Assembly (NCBI GenBank): GCA_014058105.1
Contig: JACGCM010000669.1
Span: 992,001 to 1,056,000, forward strand
Direction: 5' to 3'
Length of the DNA: 64,000 nt
From: Kingdonia uniflora
Lineage: Eukaryota; Streptophyta; Magnoliopsida; Ranunculales; Circaeasteraceae
Shown: piece by piece, positions 57,389 to 64,000 of the stretch
Numbering within the stretch: position 1 is the first letter of the stretch
Layout: each line of letters starts with the position of its first letter
The notes under the pieces: model-generated
The model's input: the letters and a program-made list of their open reading frames with translations, nothing else
Told to the model about the DNA's origin: nothing
Databases searched by the model: none
Made by a program: the position numbers and the translations under genes

Positions 57389-57976
57389 GGAGGCCTGCGA
57401 AAATAGCCCTTGGCCCGACCCAACCCTACCCTTATAAATTAGGGCTTCAGCCCTTTAATGCCTTACTTTGAACATTTAAGGGTTAGCCTGACTTGTCCCT
57501 TACAACTGATAGGTGGGCTCAGGGTCTAATGTTTGGAGTCCTTAGTCCGGCCCTAAGCCTAGCCCTTTCACACTTAATCTAGCCATAAACCTGCCCATAC
57601 TAAGCCTTGCAACACTGTAAAGTTGTAAGGCATATATTCCCATCTCATGTTTTTTATTATTTATAATAAACTGGTTAGTGTTTATGCCAAAAGATATTTG
57701 ATAATATTCTAAAATTTTAATATGATGTCTATTTTTTGTATTTATTTTTATTAATAGACATTAAAGTCGGCCAGGCAGGACCAATACTAAGCCCAACCCT
57801 TAGCCCGGGCCTGAGCCCTAATACTAAGGCCAATGGGTGGGTAAAGGTTGATGTTATAGGCTATAAGCAGGGTCGGCCCAGCCCTTAACACAGCCAACCC
57901 GACCCTGAGTTCATAAGGGCCTTATCTCTTTAGGGCTGGGTTGACCCTAGCCCGACCCATTTTACACCCCTAGGCC
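57389..57976. mobile_element. hAT-like non-autonomous element, approximate borders
   Basis: GC-rich islands of the type GGCCCGACCCAACCC and GGGCTGGGTTGACCC at both sides of an AT-rich core. The right end is TAGGGGTGTAAAATGGGTCGG on the reverse complement (here TAGGGGTGTAAAATGGGTCG), a common hAT terminus. Left end and target duplication not resolved. A similar GGGCTTGGGC fragment is at 6880-6990. Confidence 0.45.
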
Positions 57977-57979
57977 CGG

Positions 57980-58990
57980 GTACTTCTTAGACCATCACCA
58001 ACTACGCTTACTATGGTGCTTTACAAGAAAATTGTTAATTTGCCACTGTTTTTGAGTTTAACCACGAACTTTGGCTATAGTTAAATAGGCATAGACTTTA
58101 TCCGTAGCAAATCGAAAAGGATCTGCGGCATTTCTCATCACTCCTCAAATTAAGCTTCTTAAATGTTTATCCTTCCCAGCTTTAGCATTACCCTTTTCGC
58201 CTAAATCCCATTCTCTCCTCAAAATTAAGCTTCTATTACTCCCAAAACCAAGTTTCTAATGTGCTTATATTAATTTATCATCGAGAATAAGATTCATATC
58301 GCAGGATTTACTCCCAATTTTTTAGGGTTTCCTAAAGTTCATCCTGAATTTTTTAGAACACCTAAGAATTGCTCGGTAAATCGAATAACGATAGGTAGTT
58401 ACAATTAACTGAGTTTTTTTTTTCTCTCTCTCTTGAATTTTATATTTCTACATTTGTTCTTGTGGGCTGATATTGATGGATGAATTGAGGTATCTGCAAA
58501 GAACAAGAGTACTGAGAAAGAGTTTGTAGATCTGAGCAGTTGCCATGGCTATAGGGCATATGCACTTGTTGTTGCTGTTGTGCAAAGGAGGAACACTGTG
58601 AGTAGTCACTAATCACTCTTTTTACAACTTTCCTACTCAATTCTAGCAACTGTTCTATGTGTTTGATATTTTTCCTTAATGGGGTTTGTTTATATTTGAT
58701 AGATCATAGATGCATAGATCTGTTTGGTATCACATTTAGTGCAATTTTAACGTGTTATTTTCTCTTACTCATTTTGGATTTCCATTTTGATTGAAATAGG
58801 TATTTTTAGGAGTTGTCAAATTTAGAGAATCTCTATATATACAGGATAGCCATATTGAAGATAAATTAAAAAATGGTATATTTGATACGAAGCTTATGAT
58901 CATGTTTATGACTCTGGGGTTTTGGGGTATGTGTTGGTTGAAGAAATCAGAGTTAGACTAAACCGTAACAATGAGATTCCAAGATAACCA
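57980..58990. other. No gene recognised
   Basis: AT-rich. A possible plus-strand exon with a GTGAGT donor near 58608 could not be placed in any gene. Confidence 0.4.
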
Positions 58991-58994
58991 ATAC

Positions 58995-59554
58995 CTTGAT
59001 GCAGCCGTTCCTTATGGATATTATCTAAATGAATGCCTATGACCACTAAGCATTGAACGCCCACGTGCTGGAAAAAAGGATGTTTTGAGCTTGAACTAGC
59101 AGTCCGTTGTTCAGCAATGACCTTTCTCCTGCTGCGACACCAAAATACATTTGCAATGTTGGGTTCACTATGTGATGAACTCACATTTCACTCAACAAAA
59201 CTTTTTGATCTCAACATTATATTGCGCAACGAAGGGCCGAAAAGAGTTGATGGTACTTCGAGTTTCTGCTTGTATAATGATTGAAGGATCTCGTCATGCT
59301 CAGAACTATCCATATCCACTCTATCTAAAACACCACATAATGGACTATTTTGTTCAAGGGGTGAATCACAGGAGTCATTCTCCGCGGAGTCACTCTCCCT
59401 AAGGACAGAAATATGAGACATAAAAATTGACCTGCTTGAACAAGGAACTAGTTGACCTGGGAACCTCATAAGATCGACCAATAATTTCGTAGAGTTCAAG
59501 ACAACTATCACTGATATATGCTTATATGAGTCTGCAAGTTCTATACCACCATCA
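58995..59554 (-). pseudogene. Raf-like MAPKKK, EDR1-domain fragment
   Basis: Read leftward from an acceptor at 59555: DSYKHISVIVVLN, LLVDLMRFPGQLVP, ESDSAENDSCDSPLEQNSPL and LRNIMLRSK, which match the EDR1 domain and following linker of plant Raf-like (CTR1/EDR1-type) kinases. A TGA at 59188-59190 interrupts the frame; the same frame continues with SHSEPNIANVFW and RRKVIAEQRTASSSS, then shifts. It ends at a donor near 58995. No kinase catalytic domain nearby. An isolated, broken exon. Confidence 0.8.
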
Positions 59555-60277
59555 CTAAGTAGAACTTTGATTAGGAGAATGAGATCAGCTATCCTTATGA
59601 CCATATAATCTATTGAAAAATCTTAGACCTTGTAGACTATTCTTAAACTCTTACCCTTAATTTAGTTAGGGTAAAACAAATTAATAGAAGCCCGCTTACG
59701 AATGAATAAGATTTTACTAAGTAAGTTGGATGTTTGATAAGTATAAACTAAGAGAAGTATAACTTGTTCTGTGCTCAATGATTGAAGGTCCGAGAATATA
59801 TACTGGCAACTTGAGGAGAAAGAACGGGCTTACTAGTCTTACATTTATATGCAGTAAATGCTTAAATGAGTAATCTGGTATTGTAAAGGAATTTATTGAA
59901 TGCATACCGAGACTGATAAAATCACCATGATGTACTTACAACTAATTAAGATAAAAAAGAGGGAATAATGTCAATTACTTTGTTACACCACCGTTAGTAT
60001 GTTTTTATTATCTAATAGTTTATCTTTTACTTGGATTTGAAAGGTAAATAAGAGAAATGGAAATTAGAAAGTTATATCTTAAAATGAGGATATTTATTTT
60101 TTCCCCTTTATAGTATGGTAGATTTCAATGACGGCTTGTTGTGGAAGATCTAAACAAAAGATGGAAGCGAGTAATTTTAAACACATCGATACTATTCGTT
60201 CTTCATTGGATATTGTAGCATGTGATCTTTATTACAATTATTTATCCAATAATCAACATTTTATCTATCTATTACAG

Positions 60278-60385
60278 TCTGTGACACCATTAGAACATTG
60301 TGAGTGGCTGAACAAGCTTTTGATGAAAGTTTGGCCCAATTTCCTTAACCCCAAACTTTCAAAAATGTTTTCATCAACTGTTGAG
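60278..60385 (+). pseudogene. Extended-synaptotagmin-like (SMP/C2) protein, single exon
   Basis: A 36-codon exon bounded by ATTACAG and GAG|GTGCGC: TPLEHCEWLNKLLMKVWPNF (residues 3-22) and LSKMFSSTVE. The EWLN..L...WPN block is the start of the SMP lipid-transfer domain in plant NTMC2/synaptotagmin-like proteins of ER contact sites. No neighbouring exon found, so it is probably a captured or decayed fragment. Confidence 0.7.
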
Positions 60386-60523
60386 GTGCGCTTGTCTGTA
60401 CTTCATTCACCACTTTATTCATGACATTATTGAAGAAATTGATTGTTATCTATCTGCATGTCTACATATTTATTACTGTTATTTATTTGCAAGTTCATGA
60501 TCTTATAGATAAAAGGAGCAATA

Positions 60524-60900
60524 CACTACACCAATTTTACTAAATTACCACATACCTTATCTGTGGTAATAGTCATTTTTCCACAGATAAAGTTTGTGGT
60601 GGAGGTCTGTAGTAAAAGGTGCGTGGCAATATTTTTGTCAAGGAGTTTATCTGTGGTTATCTAATTTATATTGCTACAGAGTAAATTTGTGGCAATTTTT
60701 TTGCCACGGAGCTTGTCTATGGTTATCTAATTTATATTGTTATGGAGAGTTTGTATGTGGTTATCAGATTTATATTGATACGGAGTAAATCCGTGCCAAT
60801 TTTTTTTCCACAGAGTTTTTTTGTGGTTAATTATTGTAAATACCGCAGATGATACCCATTTTTCCACGGATAAAGTCTGTGGTAATTTTTATTTTATTTA
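60524..60900. mobile_element. CACTA transposon terminus with subterminal repeats
   Basis: Begins CACTACACCAATTTTAC, the defining terminus of En/Spm (CACTA) elements. It is followed by about ten copies of a TCTGTGGTTATC/TTTTCCACRGATAAAG-type repeat in both orientations, as in CACTA subterminal regions. No TGTAGTG end was found to the right within the window, so the element is truncated or continues beyond it. Confidence 0.75.
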
Positions 60901-61412
60901 AAAATAAAACTAAAATTACTGCAATACTGTACTTCTGAACCTACAAAGCACTCCCAATCCTCCAACAATACTTTTCATACATACTAATGATACATGGACA
61001 AAAAATAGATATCCAAAATAAATCCCTCATTTCATTAAACATTAAAAGATCCAAATGCAATTGTTCCATATGCTAAAAGAACAGATGTATAAGAGAAAAG
61101 GAAGAAAAAATAGAGGGTTCATAAGTCCATAGATCAGATTTACAAGAAAAGAATACCTATAAATTAGAGTCATAAAAATCATGTAGCTATAATACTTCAT
61201 TCAGTTTGTTCCTGGGGGGTTTAGCCACATTCAATCTTCTTTCTAACTTTGATTGCTCACTGATAATGAAGCTTTTACGACCATGACCTGTAGGATAAAT
61301 TATACAAAATTAAGACTAGATCATTTGTATTCTTACAAAAAGAAAACTATGACATGTATCTAGACGGTCAAAGTAGTTCCTTGAAAACTGATAATGTGCA
61401 GAGAACACTAAC

Positions 61413-61505
61413 CTTAATAACAAAGGAAAGCATCAGATCCACGACTACCTTAGTAATTGAAGTGATGAAATCTTCACATTTGGCTTTAAGGTTTCTTTCT
61501 AGATC
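61413..61505 (-). pseudogene. COG3 (Golgi tethering complex) single exon
   Basis: A 31-codon exon, DLERNLKAKCEDFITSITKV followed by VVDLMLSFVIK, flanked by TTGAAG and AAG|GTTAGTG. It matches the conserved C-terminal region of subunit 3 of the conserved oligomeric Golgi complex. No other COG3 exon is nearby. Frame and splice sites intact. Confidence 0.75.
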
Positions 61506-62187
61506 CTTCAATAACAAGATTAGACAGATTAGACATGAACAGAACTTAAGCATGATTTTCCTTGCATAACACAAGCTTAATTTTGTACAAAGTTTCTATG
61601 ACCAGTAGGTCTATATGTGATACGAAATAGTTAGTGCAAGTATTCCTAAAGAATATGTGATGAAAAGAGAACCAGGTCACTACCTACAAATCAAAATTAC
61701 TAACTTTCGAACTAGAGACGAGGGCAACATATCAGAAACAACTCGCCACTTTTTTAGTTCATCTCCTTATCGAAAGCCATAAGTTGTAACCCGCTAGTAA
61801 CATTGTAAACCGTTGGCGCATTTCTGATTTTTCCAAGATTATCCTCTAAATCTTTGTATTTCAGTAATTGTAATTCCTTTCATCTTGAAGAAAATTAGTT
61901 TAGTAAATAAGAAGGGTATGTAAGTGCCATCCTCTAATTAGTTGGATTGAATGAATGGAAGTTAATGAGACAGAGAGCACCCATTAAACTAAGAATCCCC
62001 AATCTTAATCTTCTACACTCTCCTCCCTCCTTAGCATTTTATGTTGCCAACCTTTTTACTAATTCTGTTTCATTAAAACATCAAATCTAATAATTTTGTA
62101 CCAATGCTGCTATTATCAGTAAAGCGGCTAAATTATAATCCCCAATTACATTCTCAGAAGTTAGTGCCATGAGGTATTTTCACATAC

Positions 62188-62252
62188 CTCTGTAGGTAAT
62201 GATAGATGGGAGTTCCTCTAATGCTTCAACAAAAAACCATTTTCTTCTTCAG
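62188..62252 (-). other. Unassigned exon-like segment
   Basis: 65 nt between TTTTTTCAG and AGAG|GTATGTG with one open frame (WFFVEALEELPSIITYR). It does not fit the expected C-terminus of the spastin-like gene. Source unknown. Confidence 0.3.
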
Positions 62253-62415
62253 CTGAAAAAAGAGAGTGATGAACAACGATCAAATTTAACCGGACATAGT
62301 TATATACTGAATACTGGATACTAATCTATGACATTAACGCCTAAAGAAAAATAGTGAAGGTTGAATATGAGTACGAGTTTCAGCTTGGAAATTTACTATA
62401 GTTCCAGTTGTTTAC

Positions 62416-63473
62416 TTGATTTGCATTTACAGTGAGAATGTTGGAACCAAGTTCCCTGATTGGCATCATTGCAGCTTCTTCACATAACGTTTGTAGATCA
62501 CTTCCAGAATATTCTATACGTTTGAATAAGAAGGTGATGAGTCTTAAAGTAATAGATGGTAAATGGTCCAATATATAAGGTATTATAATAGTATCTCACC
62601 TTCTGCCTCCTTAATAAGTGTTTCAAGATCTCGACCTGTTACAGAAATGACAAATTGTAGTTCAGAGTATATTCGGTTCCATTTAACTTAACAAGATTTT
62701 TTAATTATAAGGCTTGAAGAAGAGAATGGAAGAAGTGTAAGATACAAATATGGAGTATATATATGTTTATTGATCCACTGAGAATGTTAGCACTCTTACC
62801 AGGTAGCGAAAATGCTTGACCTTTGAGTTTATTTTTTAGAATAAGTCTCCTCACGCTTTCATCTGGCAAAGGTATATATATCATCTTCATCTATTCAAGG
62901 TTTCACATATAATGAGGTGTCACGAAACATGATTATTAGTTATCCAAATTTGAAATTATTGAAATCCAAATCTGTACGTAAATATCAAATGACATTTCAG
63001 TTAACTATAATCACACCTTCAGTTTTTTGACATAAGTAGACTATTGCTCAATTGAAATTTGCTTCTCTTAGAATCATGCATAAGTGCGATGTTAAATCGG
63101 AAATAAATAGTTCAACCAATATAGACAAGGAATTGACATACAAGAACCACACTATCTACAATTTCAAGTTTCAACTATTTTCCATCTTTTCATTGAAGCA
63201 CTGCTCAGTCCTATTACTTAACCAAAATTTTGACATGTGATTATCTGTACTATAGAATAAAACACCAAAGTTGGAGTCTGTCAAATGTTTCACGCGAGTC
63301 ACGCCATATATGCTTCCTTACCACGTCTCCTTTCTCTCTCTTAACTTTGACTCCAATTATATGAACTACATCTTGATAAGATAAAAGAAACAAAAACTGT
63401 AGAAGAGATAGTAATTAGCTTACCAAACGCCGCAGAACTGTATCATCCAATTCTTGTGGCTTATTAGTTGCAC
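62416..63473 (-). CDS. Spastin-like AAA ATPase, four consecutive exons
   Basis: Read leftward: 63473-63424 (GATNKPQELDDTVLRRL, sensor region), 62890-62800 (YIPLPDESVRRLILKNKLKG), 62635-62600 (RDLETLIKEAE), 62513-62416 (YSGSDLQTLCEEAAMMPIRE). All junctions are GT-AG and in phase. This is the C-terminal half of the AAA domain of a plant spastin/katanin-group, microtubule-severing-type ATPase. Walker A and B exons would be to the right of the window. The expected C-terminal exon was not found, although reading through 62416 gives a few weakly matching residues. It may be a gene fragment carried by the adjacent CACTA element, or a gene whose last exon I missed. Confidence 0.75.
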
Positions 63474-64000
63474 CTGTATTACCATTACAAGAATCTCAAA
63501 CAACTATATATTCATTTAGATTTGTAGCAGAATGGAGTTGAGCACATTAGATATTAGAAAATAATGCATAGTTATATCCTCATCCGCTAACAAATACAAA
63601 GTTCAAACTAAATGGTCTAAGTGCTCCCTTTCTAATCCCTCCCAAACTTTCCTAACTTCTACAAAGTTGATTTAGAATATCACATAAACGCAATTTTATG
63701 GGAGAACCGGACATTCAACTCTGGATGGACATGAGAAAAATGATTGCAAGAAATAAACCATAGTTGGAGAGATGAGCAAGAGGAAGCAATAGGTATAAGG
63801 ATAATAAGGCACTGTAGAGGTGTGGGGAGCAAGTAATGCAAGATTTTGTACAAGCTTATATACCAAAAATGGTATGATAATGAAAAAAATAATACTTAAG
63901 AGCAGGTGCGTCATAAGCAACACAATAAAATAGCAAGAGAAGTACATACAAATGAAGCAATATATCTTGTGAGCCTGAAGAGGAAAAAAGCTTAAAATAG
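63474..64000. other. Intron or upstream sequence of the spastin-like exons
   Basis: No exon of the spastin-like gene recognised here. A TTCTTCAG-type acceptor near 63975 on the minus strand starts an exon-like piece too short to assign. Confidence 0.4.

Noticed and set aside
60524..60530. CRISPR-like or satellite array from the repeated TCTGTGG motifs to the right
   Set aside because: The motifs are irregularly spaced and inverted, directly follow a CACTACA end, and fit CACTA subterminal repeats.

Overview
The window is plant nuclear DNA, most likely from a eudicot. Genes are short-exon, GT-AG spliced and far apart. They sit in AT-rich DNA dominated by Ty3/gypsy and Ty1/copia retrotransposons, hAT-like and PIF/Harbinger-like non-autonomous elements, a CACTA terminus and gene fragments. 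I cannot name the species.

Layout. 1-3930: a decayed copia element on the minus strand, running off the left edge. A 589-bp solo LTR (61-649) has inserted into its integrase region and a 987-bp hAT-like element (2594-3580) into its gag. 3.9-9.9 kb: an unidentified ORF, a tandem repeat, a PPR pseudogene split by an 891-bp solo LTR (6659-7549), and a PIF/Harbinger-like MITE. 9943-25693 (element A) and 29242-44696 (element B): two related ~15.5-kb Tat-lineage gypsy elements on the minus strand. Between them lie a chimeric carrier/kinase pseudogene (26.8-27.9 kb) and a zinc-ribbon gene (28.1-29.1 kb). 44.7-48.7 kb: probable introns or 5' exons of a minus-strand gene, then hAT-like DNA. 48.9-54.0 kb: a three-exon mitochondrial IF1-like gene. 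54.9-55.4 kb: a convergent two-exon gene for a small membrane protein. 55.7-57.2 kb: a larger relative of the MITE. 58.9-63.5 kb: exon pieces of at least four unrelated genes (Raf-like kinase EDR1 domain, extended-synaptotagmin-like, COG3, spastin-like AAA ATPase) around a CACTA terminus.

The most unusual content is inside elements A and B. On the minus strand each reads LTR, PBS, gag, protease, RT, RNase H, second RNase H, integrase, tandem repeat. Then about 7.6 kb of genes follows on the opposite (plus) strand before the polypurine tract and 3' LTR. This antisense block has at least four reading units (called ORF-a to ORF-e here), several with their own TATA box, spliceosomal introns at the same places in both copies (one of 82 nt in each), and long coiled-coil segments. 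Antisense extra ORFs are known from Tat elements such as Retand and Grande, but a block this large with several promoters and introns deserves a closer look. Both copies are now broken by stops and frameshifts.

The only genes that look intact are the IF1-like gene, the small membrane-protein gene and the visible exons of the zinc-ribbon gene, into whose upstream region element B has inserted. The spastin-like exons have good frames and splice sites but continue off the window.
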